Positions 42,504-52,739 of a stretch of 64,000 bases of DNA are shown here, in pieces; position 1 is the first letter of the stretch; each line of letters begins with the position of its first letter. A program made the translations under genes and the position numbers. The stretch lies in the NCBI GenBank assembly GCA_903772945.1, contig CAICTM010000169.1:37943-101942 (forward strand), read 5' to 3'. This DNA comes from Seminavis robusta (Eukaryota; Bacillariophyta; Bacillariophyceae; Naviculales; Naviculaceae). The notes below the pieces were generated by a model. It was not told the DNA's origin. It saw nothing but the letters and a program-made list of their open reading frames with translations, and ran no database searches.

Positions 42504-43117
42504 TTAATCTACTAACGCTCTCAGGTAACGGTCCCATTCGGGCACGAAAGGCGCTGGGTCTTCTGCGGTCTTCCACGACTGATCTGGATCTTGCAAAAGT
42601 TACGTACAGTATCCAGCTGTCTTTCCTCATACAGAATTAAAGTGCATTTTGCACGGTCGTTTTGGGACAACACCAATTTACTATATCGAAAACAGTACAC
42701 ATGATTTAATTGGGTCTGTCCCAGTGTTTTTTGAGGGGAATGACTCTAGAAAGCTTCCGTGTACAATTATGTTGGACTCTAGAGAGCAGTAGAAGAAGCA
42801 GATCAGTACTTAATAAGTAAGCTCAACCTGGTTTATTTGCTCAATGGAGACTGAAATGCTATTAATTGTATGAGGAAAATACGGTAAAAAATCAAGTAAA
42901 TATGTCATTTGGGACAATCGTTACAGCTTAGAGTGGGTTAAAAATGTTTTCCAACGAATTTACGCCTGATAAAGCACGGTCCCAATCAAAACCCAATTTA
43001 ATCTCATACCGATACAGTCCATGGAGGGATGATCAGCGAATTGGCCGCTCGTGCAGGTTTCATCGCTTGACAAACGACCAGAACAGGTGGCAGTGATTGA
43101 GTGGAACTATGGAATTC
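42504..43117. other. Intergenic, A/T-rich, no gene supported
   Basis: No open frame or repeat is recognised up to the SINE target site at 43118. Confidence 0.5.
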
Positions 43118-43600
43118 AATCTCGACAAAGTTTCGTGCGGGATGGTTCAGCTGGTTAGAGGAGGTATGGACCACTCTTTCTCGCTCCAGGTTCGATTCCT
43201 GGCGTCAGTACCTGCCCGTGAGGGTGGGTAGGGTCTTCCTGCTGGTAAGTTTGCAGGTTTCGCCCGAACCGGTTCCAGGTGTGATTACGAAGGTAATATC
43301 TCGTGTTACAGTTGTTGCTGGGATGCTGAAGAGCTTTGGGTCTGGGGCTTACGAACGATTAATTAGTAACTTAACCCTCGGGACAAATGGAATTACGAAG
43401 GTTGTGCTTCGTGTTACAAAGTACCGAGTCTGTGCGTTGGCTTTAGAAAGTCTCTGTTATGAAAAATATCTCGTGGTTACCATACGGCACTTAATGTATC
43501 TGGGGGCTACCGGTACTTCACACGGTAGTGTGTCCTTAACAAGGTTAGGCATAATAAATAACAAGATCTCTGATCTTTAAATCTCGACAAAGTTTCGTGC
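43118..43600 (+). mobile_element. tRNA-derived SINE, about 441 bp, with a 21-bp target-site duplication
   Basis: The same 21 bases (ATCTCGACAAAGTTTCGTGC plus one) occur at 43118-43138 and 43580-43600. The insert begins with a pol III type-2 promoter: A box TGGTTCAGCTGG at 43143-43154 and a perfect B box GGTTCGATTCC at 43189-43199, inside a CCAGG/CCTGG T-stem. The acceptor ends do not pair, so it is not a functional tRNA. Downstream is a unique body with an internal repeat (ATTACGAAGG...TCGTGTTACA at about 43285 and 43391), ending AATAAATAACAAGATCTCTG. Intact target duplications indicate a fairly recent insertion. Confidence 0.88.
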
Positions 43601-43897
43601 TCCTTTCTGGAGTTTTACTATGTACCAGTTTTCCCAAACAGCAGGGAAAGACAAAAGATCTAAGCTAGCTGGCTATTTCTCATGCGGCATCATTTCCCGT
43701 ACCGAAAACGCCAGTTATGGCTTCGCCGCTTACGTGCAATCAAAAGAGATAACCTGCGTGCCCCTATCCACCCTCGTGGAGACCCAAAGCAGCCGAAGTG
43801 AAGGAGAGAATTGTAGTACGGTATGACACAACGAATACGTTTGCTGATTGCTTGTTGTTGTTGCTACTATAGCAAGCCCCTTTCGTCGTCGTTTCCA

Positions 43898-45968
43898 TCA
43901 ATCCTTTACGTATGGCGGTTTGCAAAAGCTCTTTTTGGCTGGAAAACAACGCCTTCCAAAGAGGTTTCCCGACAAGAGTGTCAATCCAGTCCCCTGTTTC
44001 AGTTTCATAAACTGATACGGCCGTAACCGTTCATGAACATCGCCCAGTGATTTGTCGTTGAAATCCTTCTTGAATCCACCTGCACCCATGCCATCATACA
44101 GTATACAAGTGAGTTTATATTAAAAGCGAGGCAAGACAAAACAAAAACTCCCACACAGAGAATACAATCATCTTACACATGTACCACCAGGTTCCACAAT
44201 CTTCAAAATCGGTCTTGCCCGGTTTGTGATCGGGACCTTGCTGTTCATCGCAACAAACATCGTGCTCGTCGACAACATCCAACTCCCACACGTGATCAAA
44301 TCCATTGGCTTGATTGAGATATCGAAATTTGTTGGCCAATCCTTGGAGATCGCTTTCGTGTGGAATGGGCTGTAACCGATGCGGCGCCAGGACCCGCCCC
44401 TGATCGGCCTGCGCTTTTAGCTGTGGAATGGATCGTGCATTCAAGAGCGTGTCGGGTTCGGTGAGATACAAATATTTCCAATAGGATGGATCTCCTTTGC
44501 CCAACCATGTTTCGACGTATTCCGTTTCATTGGGTTGCAGTTGATCTTTCGGCTTGTTTCCCAATTCCAATGCCAACCGGGTTCCAAATAGCACGGTCCG
44601 GGGAATATTCTTGGCCAAATGTTTGGACTTGGCAATCGTTTTGGATCCCGGAGCATACGCCACTTGCAAATGTCCAATGTGCGTTATGATGCCGTGGGCA
44701 TTTTGGGTGTGCGTCATGTCGGGCACATGTTTGGCCAAATAGGAAAAGGCGTCTTGGGCAATTTGTTGTCCATTGTCGACCAATCCCACCACGACGACCC
44801 GTCCCATTTGCGCTCGTCGAATGGATTCAATCGTAGCCGCCAAGGATACGACGGTCAAATTGTAATGTCGAACTTGTTCGGTTTTGTGCAAGTACGGTTG
44901 GAAGGCAATCATGGAGAGTGTTTCGGCCAGCATGGGTTGTTGTGGTGGTGTAGGATAGTTTTTGCCGCGTACAATATACGTGTGCAACCGACTCATGAGT
45001 GTCTCGTAGGCGACATCTGTTTTCCAAAAGGTCATGAATTTCCACCATTTGGACAAGTGTTCGACGGAAAAGTCGAGGACATCGACGGTCATGCGCAATC
45101 GTTCGGGAAAGGATTTCCAAGCCTCCCAGGCGGCATCTTCGCAAATCATGATTTTGTCCAGTGGCATGTCCATGAACTCTTGTTTTCGTTGGAACCAACT
45201 GGCACTAAAGGAATCTTGCATGGAAACTTGACTAATATTCATAAAGTGAATAGTGGGAGCATCAAACAATTCAAGTGGGGCTGACGTGGGATGCAGCAGG
45301 GGTGTGATTGTTTTGGGAAAGATGTAGGGTTTGTTGCGAAGATTTTGGTTGATGTTTTTAGCAGCGATAGCAGTAGCAGTAGTTGCGGTTTGAGCACCAG
45401 GATTTGGATCTGGCATCACGTGGTCTTGATGATCCGATTTCTCTTGAGGTGGAAAGTCTTGAAAGAAATGAGTCTTTTTCTGGCGTAGTGGTTTTGTAGT
45501 GGTAGTGGGCGGATTGGTGACTGATGATTTTGTTTTCCTAGTAACTTTGGCAAAGTTGGAGAATGCCTTTTCTTCTTTGGGCATGAGCAAGGCATCCTCC
45601 TCCTCTTCTTCTTCCTCGTCTTCTTGCTCTGCTTGTTTCTTTTTTTGGATCTGCCGTTGGGAATAATGTGGATCCATTCCCTTGGGTTTTCGTCCCGTTC
45701 TCATATACTCTTCCTGTTCCAATTGCTGCACTGTCTTGCGTTGTTGCGGTGTGGGAAGCAACAACTGTTCCGGGTGCTCCTGTTGTAGTTGCAGCGCGGA
45801 CGAACGAGTACTGGCATCGTAAAATCGAAGAAACAACAGGAGCGTCGATATCGAAATGGCCAGCAATGTAGAAAGAATACAAAACAGAGACACCTTCTTG
45901 CTCTTGTGCTTCTTCGCCCGAAGAGATACCATGGACGATGACGACGATGAGGATCCAAACTGTGTCAT
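43898..45968 (-). CDS. Type II membrane protein with luminal domain (glycosyltransferase-like topology), 657 aa, two exons
   Basis: Start ATG at 45968-45966 (MTQFGSSSSSS). Exon 1 runs 45968-44177, intron 44176-44080 (97 nt, GTAAGA...GTGCAG), exon 2 44079-43898. The join makes GTWWYM-CGF, in phase 1, and is required: the unspliced frame runs into a hydrophobic false end. Residues about 25-45 (KVSLFCILSTLLAISISTLLLFLRF) are a signal anchor after a basic cytosolic tail, then a long Gln/Glu/Lys-rich stem (60-200). The luminal part contains YVETWLGKGDPSYWKYLYLTEPDT and a Cys-rich end. Type II topology with a stem is typical of Golgi glycosyltransferases, and LYLTEPDTLL could be a DxD-like site, but I recognise no specific family. 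It is intact. Confidence 0.75.
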
Positions 45969-46086
45969 GCTGCTAGCTAGTACCACAGTACTTATTCTTC
46001 ATTGCACACAAGCAATTCCTCATCTTCGAGCGTAACAGATCTTGATTCAGCCTCCATCGAAAGTCCTAAATTGATCTCGACCAACG

Positions 46087-46107
46087 AATCACAAGATACT
46101 CGTGACT
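46087..46107. promoter_or_regulatory. Upstream motif AATCACAAGATACTC, shared with 47814-47834
   Basis: AATCACAAGATACTC followed by GTGACT lies 119 bp upstream of the ATG of the type II membrane protein. The sequence at 47814-47834 is the same with one substitution and lies 270 bp upstream of the next minus-strand gene (ATG 47544). It could be a shared regulatory site or a remnant of a dispersed repeat. Confidence 0.45.
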
Positions 46108-46324
46108 AAAATTTCTCAGGCCTGAACCAAACATTTACAGCACATCCACATGGCGTACTGTAGGCGGGTCCTCATGTAGAAAAGTTGCTATATTGACAAT
46201 TGGCACAGATGACTTTGAAAACCAATAGTGCAAGCTTGAGGTTTCCTTGTATAGCATCTAGCTAGCTAGCTCTAGAAACATGGAAGGTTGCAAAGGCCCC
46301 AGACCATTTAAAATTAGGATTGAA

Positions 46325-47544
46325 TCATTCCCACCATTCAAAGCCAATTTCACCCAGCATGGTTTTCCTCTCTGGTTCAAGTGAACCCTTTGCGTAGAGT
46401 CGCTTTTGAGCCGTTGACCATCCATGAAGGATAACACCACAAACACTGTTATTGGCATAGCACTGCTTCAGCTCCCCATAGCTTTCCAGCCAAGATTTTT
46501 CAAAAATCTCATCGAAGTCCCAAACAAACCCAATTTTGTCAAGTTTTTCTTTCCGGTCAATTCGTAAGGTGCCATCTTTGTTTCGATTCCGCTGATTGTG
46601 GACCCAATGGCCCAGTTCTTCATTTTTGGATATGGTCGTGGAGCGCGGGGATGACCATGCTGTTCCTTGAACTTACAAAGTGCGGCATATTGGAAATTCC
46701 ACAATGTTTCATGTTCTGGTTTCTTCACCTCGACAAACCTTTTTAGCCTCCACTCAAAGCCAATGGATTCTAGCATTTCTTGTCTGTCTCTCCGGAAATT
46801 GCCGGTAGTGTACTGACGGCGTTGTGTTTTGACCCATCCACCGAGTTTGCTTTTGTCGACAGGAACTCTGCAATGTCCATGAGTGTCCTTGTATTCCTTC
46901 AGTGCCTCAAACATTGCCATCCACCACCTCTCATGCTTGTCCAAATGAGCATCCGTCCATAGGAATCCAATACCGTCTAGGTCAGCGATCTGGTCCTGTG
47001 TCAATCGTCCTTTATCCTGCCTCAAGTTTTTCATCCATAATGCTAGATTGGGATATTCTTTCGAGTACTGAGGGATGTTGACTGTGGCATGGATTTCTTT
47101 GTATTCCAGCATTGCCGCAATATTCTGATCCCAAGTAGGATTGTTGATTGCAAATGTGCTGAGGTGGGCATCATTTTCCAAATGTGACACTATCTGTTTG
47201 TTACCGGAGGGCAGTTGTTTTTGGGGTGTTTCAGTTTTGTTTGTTGTTGCATGTAAGACATCCTCTATCTTGGTGGCAAAGAGAGGGGATGCTGTTTTGT
47301 AGTTTTGATATCTAATTTCTACTGGTATGAACAGGCGGTTGGAGTGGCTACAGGTTGTTGGCCGTTGACGGTGAACAAAGAAACAGCAGCTTGATGGGTG
47401 GGGAGTCTCTCTCGTAGTGAATGCCTGGACAAAATTGCGTTGAGCGTGCCTATGAACTGTGAGATATAGAAGCAGGGGCATGATGACGGCAGAGGGTGGT
47501 GCATCGGATGGCCAGATTCGTCTTCGTTGTCTGTGTCGCTCCAT
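46325..47544 (-). pseudogene. Helicase-associated (HA) repeat protein, frameshifted by one base at 46623-46627
   Basis: ATG at 47544-47542. After a variable N-terminus with a hydrophobic stretch, HA-type repeats appear: WDQNIAAMLEYKEIHA...GFLW, WWMAMFEALKEYKDTHGHCRVP...IGFEW, LWNFQYAALCKFKEQHGHPRAP, then broken. At an A5 run (46623-46627 on the reverse strand) the reading frame shifts. The other frame carries the rest of repeat 3 (ELGHWVHNQRNRNKDGTLRI, IGFVW) and a fourth repeat ending IGFEWWE and TGA at 46327-46325. One extra A would reunite them. The current frame instead ends at 46468. HA repeats are helical and bind nucleic acid. They occur in bacterial-type helicases and many diatom proteins without helicase. 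The defect may be real or a homopolymer error in the assembly. Confidence 0.72.
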
Positions 47545-48710
47545 TTTGTAGAGCTGAGAGGAATGCTGTTTGTGTTTGCCTTTAGAAGGTTCGAAGTCCT
47601 TGTCCGTTGTTCTTTTTATCTCGAATAGCTAAGATGGGCTCAATGGGTGGTACCTGGTAGGTCTTCTCGTAGCTAGCTAGTGACAGCGAAGGAGTCGAGT
47701 CGTCATCATCTGCTCTGAACCCTGTTGGGTGTGTTGGTTGTCCTTCTCTGTTTGCCTCCGCTGCGTGTGTGTGATGCGTGAGTGTCAAAAGTCAAAAGAA
47801 ATATAAAAAATTCAATCACAAGATACTCATGACTGAATCGAATCCAAAAGACGATTGCATACATTAACTCCCCCATCCTCAGCATAGCTCCCTCAAACCC
47901 ATAGTAACTTTCCCCGTTTGGAATCTATTTAGTATTTGTTTTCCTACAGTACTACTGGTACCATAGCTAGCTACTAGAATGCAATTGACCGCTCTCCTAC
48001 AATACTCTTCGACTCTCCAATAACGCGCCTTTTCCATCGTCATGTGCACCTACCGAACTATCCAGTGCTGTCTACGTGAGCAGTACCAACGAGTGCGTCA
48101 CTCTCCAAATGAAAGCAGGAAGAAGCAAACCACTGCCGGACAAGGCGGAAACAGCGTGTGTAGCGCTCGGTAGGGTGTTCGTGGTTGTGACACCAGATGA
48201 GCATGCCGTTACAAAGGAACTGCCAAGGCGGCCATCTTCAATGACGCAGTATTGTTGTCGTCTTGCGGGAATCTCTTTCATTGTAACCATAAAAACGCTA
48301 CATAAGGACCTACCGGTCGTCAAGCGCAAACGCAAGCACTGCTGAGTCCAATCATAGCTGAACATAATGTGGAGTACCAAGATAGCTGTTAGAGCTGCAT
48401 TTAGAAGCCAGCATTTTGAATCGTCGAGTGGAGTCACCATGCACTACGCCGGTACCGGTACCCCTCTGCGAAGTGTATTACCCGGTCGAGACAACCAGGA
48501 AATCAAATGATGGGGGTTTCCACCATGCATTCAGTGTGCTGATGCGCTGACTTCAGCACTAGTTGAATAAGGTAATGGTATCTGAAATCACAACCATGGT
48601 AGAGTTGAACGCACCGGTACAGTAGGGGTACCGGCACCATTCGCCCCAGGTGCTCTGAAGGTGCCAAAAACACATTGCATTCTTTGCCTATACTTCTTCA
48701 TGCCCCCACA
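47545..48710. other. Intergenic with a LINE-tail copy
   Basis: The word series CCCCATCCTCAGCATAGC, CATAGTAACTTTCCCCGTTT at 47871-47919 matches the 3' tail of the LINE fragment at 15600-16163. No flanking duplication is clear. A plus frame at 48076-48345 has no recognisable domain and is not called. Palindromic GGTACC/ACCGGT words are frequent near 48450 and 48610. Confidence 0.55.
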
Positions 48711-49592
48711 TCATAGTCGTGACCTTGATTCTGCGTTTTCATTCTTCATCAAAAAGACAGGTTTGAATAGTTTGTGCAGCAAGGGTTGCGTGATCACTGC
48801 TGTCAGGCCCCAAATCCTCTGGTTGTCCCCTGCAGGAAAGACTGGGATATCTGCTCGGAACCGTGGAGATGGCTCGGTGGTTTCCATGGCAATCAGATCT
48901 TCCAGACTAACGCAGAATACTTCTTCCACTTCGCCATCATGTCCTGGAAACGTATCTTCATGTATTGGAACTGGAAACACGGCAATCACGGGAGTAACAG
49001 GAGTCCCCTTGATCGAGGGTAACGCCGTTGCCTGTCCCAAGACTTCAACCTTGTCCCAGGGATAGTCTTCGCCCAGTAATTCCTCTTGAGCTTCTCGTAC
49101 TGCCGTATCTTCTAGTGTAGAATCCTCTGCAACGTCAAAATGCCCACCTGGAAAACTGACTTCAGAGGCATGCGTTGGAAGATGGCTCGATCGCACGGTA
49201 AATAGCAAGGAGGGTGTTCCATCAAAACTAACCAAGGGCACCAAGACGGCAGCTTTTCGTTCCTGATTTAGTTTCACCGTTTTCCAGACGTTTGCCTCAA
49301 TCTTCTTGCTCAACAGTGGAAACACAATCTTATCAGATTCTGGGTTCTTGGTTGACTTGTTGGCAAAGACGGCTCTCAGTTGGGGTAATGCCGTCGACAA
49401 TACTGGACAAGGAGCGAGGGACGAGGCTCTTCTGGCTGATTGGGTAAGGCTCCGCCGTCTTCGTGAAATCACTGTTGAACAAGCCATTCGCTTCATCATT
49501 GTTGTCTTCAAGCTCTGATCCAACAGGTACATGTATGCCATAGCCACCGGCAGCCCTTTCCGGCTGTCAACGAAGATCCATCCTGTCATCAT
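48711..49592 (-). CDS. Nudix hydrolase, NUDT7/8-type CoA diphosphatase, peroxisomal, 293 aa
   Basis: ATG at 49592-49590, with a second ATG beside it and others at residues 33 and 36. Residues about 110-250 form the Nudix fold. LLFTVRSSHLPTHASEVSFPGG fits the UPF0035 signature of CoA-specific enzymes. SFPGGHFDVAEDSTLEDTAV followed by REAQEELLG is the Nudix box, with REAQEE supplying the metal-binding Glu. Such enzymes split CoA and acyl-CoA into 4'-phosphopantetheine and 3',5'-ADP and control peroxisomal CoA. The C-terminus is SRL, a PTS1 peroxisomal signal. The N-terminus (MACSTVISRRRRSLTQSARR) is basic and amphipathic like a mitochondrial presequence, so dual targeting by alternative starts is possible. 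The catalytic site is intact. Confidence 0.88.
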   Translation of the reverse strand: MMTGWIFVDSRKGLPVAMAYMYLLDQSLKTTMMKRMACSTVISRRRRSLTQSARRASSLAPCPVLSTALPQLRAVFANKSTKNPESDKIVFPLLSKKIEANVWKTVKLNQERKAAVLVPLVSFDGTPSLLFTVRSSHLPTHASEVSFPGGHFDVAEDSTLEDTAVREAQEELLGEDYPWDKVEVLGQATALPSIKGTPVTPVIAVFPVPIHEDTFPGHDGEVEEVFCVSLEDLIAMETTEPSPRFRADIPVFPAGDNQRIWGLTAVITQPLLHKLFKPVFLMKNENAESRSRL

Positions 49593-51183
49593 TCGTGGTT
49601 CCTCGCTGTTCTCTCAGGACCCGAGTCCGCCGTTCATTTCGCAACAGCTCTATCAGCTCATAAAATCGATCAACTGTACGTACCATACTACCGATAGCTA
49701 CATGTACCGATACCGGTAGCTATTGGTACCAGTGCTACCTGGTAGCTAGTATGCATAGTTCTCTCAAGGAGACTGGAAAAGGGGCGGTCTGTAGAAACCA
49801 ACCAAAGGCATCTAATCTAACAAGTATCTAATCTAATCTAATCTAATCTAACTAACTATGCTCTCAATAGCATTTTCCCCATCTAGCTACGGTACAGACC
49901 CGAGAGAGGGGCTAAGAACCGTTGTGGGTCCCGCTACTCTCAAGGGAGCGAAGGTTTGAGTCCACAAGTGGAGTTTATAGCTAGAGCTGCTCCTGCGAGG
50001 CTTGCACCTTTTGGCTCCCTGTCCGATGGTTTAGCCACTCGTCTTGCCCCCACCATAAGACCTGTACCAGTAAGGGTTGTGTAAATGAGGGTCTCCCCGA
50101 CTTCTGATACTTGTAGCCTAGCAAATAAATGCTGGCCCCACAGCCCTGCTGTAGATTGCTTCGGAGCTTCCCGTCCTCATTATTGCACGCCAATGCCAAC
50201 AAGCTTTGGCGGGTCGCTACATTGATAAATGGATAGTCAAACACGTTGGCTACAAATCCATACAGTTGTAGCTATAGCCAACTGGATTGACAGTACTCAA
50301 AGATCTAAAGAGTTAGGAGACGAACGCCGAAAAGCCGAATGCACTTCTTGCAAGCCAGACCAACATGGCGATCCAATGTGCTTTGCGGGCTGGGCTGCTC
50401 TTCGTCACCAGACCACATTGTGACACAACAAGTTATCAGTGATCCTTGCTATGCGGAGTGCCTGTCAGTGCAGCTTTTAGGAAGCAGTGCTTTCAGAGGT
50501 GACATGAGAGCGAATCATCCGGGTACAAGCAATGGTGGATGCCCCGATGTAGGTGGCCCGAATGTGACGAGAATGGCAATGGATTTGAGCGACCTAGACT
50601 AGATGCCACAAAAGCAAGGCATTTCAGCAAACTTGAGGCGACGCGGCACCTTGGGCATCGTCTCTGAATTCATGAAGAGTACCAGGTACCAGACGTAGAA
50701 ACAAAGGAATGACTTGAGCCACTGTCAGCGGATGTCTGACGGAGGCAACACTTTGCCGACAATGCTATTATGGACGATCGAAAAAGTAAACCAGCGCACA
50801 GACACCGTGCTTCCAAGTGCCCTTCTTGGAAGCCGGAGCTCTGTCTGCTGAAGTCATGAACCAAATAGGCTAAGTGTTCGCTGGGAGACAATCGAGCTCA
50901 GGGGCGGCACGACACCTCCGTGACTTCTAAGCAACAACGTCTCATGCCAAGATTGGAACCTCCGATATCAAGTGAAGCTACTCCAAATGCAGTTTATGTC
51001 CCCTTATTCTATACTTCTTAGAACTTTTACAGCTGAAATCCGAGCAGGAAATAGGGCTGAAGATTCGAAGACGAAAGACAGCAGAGTCTGTTTTCTTCGT
51101 CGAGAAGACAGAACCGAGAATGTGGACGGTAGACGAAGGTGTCCAACATCAGGCTCATAGTGTTCCCCGCCGGCCGCTCCTTG
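49593..51183. other. Intergenic, no gene supported
   Basis: It contains the TCTAA repeat at 49811-49855. A B-box-like GGTTTGAGTCC stands at about 49952, but no tRNA can be folded. Small frames at 49981-50244 (minus) and 50339-50602 (plus) show no domain. Confidence 0.45.
49811..49855. repeat. TCTAA microsatellite
   Basis: Two TCTAA units, a short gap, then about five units (ATCTAATCTAATCTAATCTA). It is interrupted once by CAAGTA. Confidence 0.9.
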
Positions 51184-52737
51184 TCACCCGACCCTCGGCC
51201 GAAACGGAGTCACGCTTCCGCTTTGGCCCAACAGTGCATGATTCAAGATTGTCATTGCCAACCATCTAAACCATGCAACAGACGGGACATTCCCCGAATA
51301 GCTGGGCGCATTTCGTGCACAAAGATTTGTTCCAACAACCATTGCAATTCTGGCTGGGAAATTGAAGAAAGCAGAAAGAGCAGAGACTTGCAAGGTCTGA
51401 ATCCCAAATGCGCTGACATCTTCTTGAGAGGCCGTAATGACATCTTTGTCGCCGAGCCCATTCGATTCATCCACCAGAAACAGACTCTTGCGAACCCCTC
51501 CAGTAAGTGCCGTGACGGCATGGAGAAGCTCTCGAGGATGGCCCACCAAAGAACCAGCAGGCCGAGTCAAGACCTCAAGCCGATTGTTGGAAAAAAAGCA
51601 CAGCTTGCCCCCTTGGTATTGCTCTGGACCGTTCAGTGCAAGTTGCATCGTGTAGGTGGCGTAGTCTCCATCTTGATGAAAGTTGATACAGGCTTTTGTG
51701 GGTCCTTTGGTCATGCGCAAGGCAATCTTGGGAGTACGCCAATGTCGCATGTTGTCGAGCTTGTCAAAGACTTGTTTAGGACTCCACTGTTCCTCATGCT
51801 GATCTTGACAACGATCCGCAAAGGGACGAAGCAGATCAACCAACAAATCATCGGGTAGAACAACCTTCATGTCAACGGCTGTATCGTTCTTGGCCATTTG
51901 AGTGCTCCACATGAAGTCAAGAAACTGAGCAAGCACTGCACGATGACATGCACTTAGCACATTGCAATTTTTCTGGAACGTAAAAGAGCTTGTGGTAAAT
52001 TTGTGCGCAGCTTGTGGGTGTCGTTGATGAATTGCTTCAAGGGGAAATGGTGTCACCTGTCGCTCTTCTTCGGGAAGCATGAGATAACGCACCAATGGAT
52101 CATTCATATCATTGAACGAAAAGGAGCTGATCATGCCCGACTGTCTGCGCATCACTTGTACCGTAGATTCATGTTCAATGTGGAGCTGGGAGAGAGTTTG
52201 TGGACCAAATAGCCCAGCACCGTGAGACAAGATGCGCTGGTCATGTGGTGGTATTCCCGATAAGTACTGAATCTTGACCATGAGCGTGTCGATTGTTGTA
52301 TTTGGGCCTACATTCACGGTAAAAATTTTCTGTTCAACGCCGCGACAGCAACGCATGTCAACAAAGAGTTGCATGCGGCCTTCTTCCCGAATCAAATAGA
52401 GAACTGAATTGTCAGCAATTTGATAATAGCGGAGTGCATGATGATCATGGCACTCTCCGCCAACCCCAAAATACAATTCCTGTTTATCCTCAGGCACTCC
52501 CAACTGTTCCCGGATCTGACGTTTGACGTGCCCAATTGAATCTTTTGAGTTGACAGTGAGGCGACAAATTTCGGTTTCCGTAGGCTGTTGGACTATGCGA
52601 ATAGTAATTTCACAAGCCTTGGGACGCACAACCACTCTTTGGTTCTGAGAAGGATACAAAGCTGCGTCGTCATGTAGCAAGAGCTGGCTGGTAGTATCGT
52701 GAAAAATCAGCTCTTGATCGCTTGCTGGAATTCCAAA
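51184..52737 (-). pseudogene. Ubiquitin-like/2OG-Fe(II) oxygenase fusion, 5' end missing
   Basis: The frame ends at 51184 and is open upstream to 52737. There TTTGGAATTCC follows CTCACCAG, a likely splice acceptor. No ATG lies upstream in frame, so exon 1 is absent or outside. The sequence begins inside a ubiquitin-like domain (FGIPASDQELIFHDTTSQLL), followed by two more (about residues 42-115 and 120-200, the latter with YLSGIPPHDQRILSHG). Residues 255-430 are a prolyl-hydroxylase-type 2OG oxygenase: HQDGDY (His354, Asp356), HAV (His406) and R416 in GGVRKSLFLVD. The combination suggests a hydroxylase guided by ubiquitin-like contacts. The domain calls are good. Ty1/copia sequence ends about 100 bp beyond the acceptor, so its insertion probably removed or displaced the first exon. 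If a distant exon remains, the gene could still function. Confidence 0.72.
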
Positions 52738-52739
52738 CT

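Noticed and set aside
43139-43212. tRNA gene
   Set aside because: A and B boxes are good, but the acceptor stem cannot form and the flanking target duplications show a SINE.
49925-49965. tRNA-like sequence with GGTTTGAGTCC
   Set aside because: The T-stem and acceptor do not pair and there is no A box.
51139-51858. 239-codon plus-strand frame
   Set aside because: Antisense shadow of the 2OG-oxygenase domain on the minus strand.
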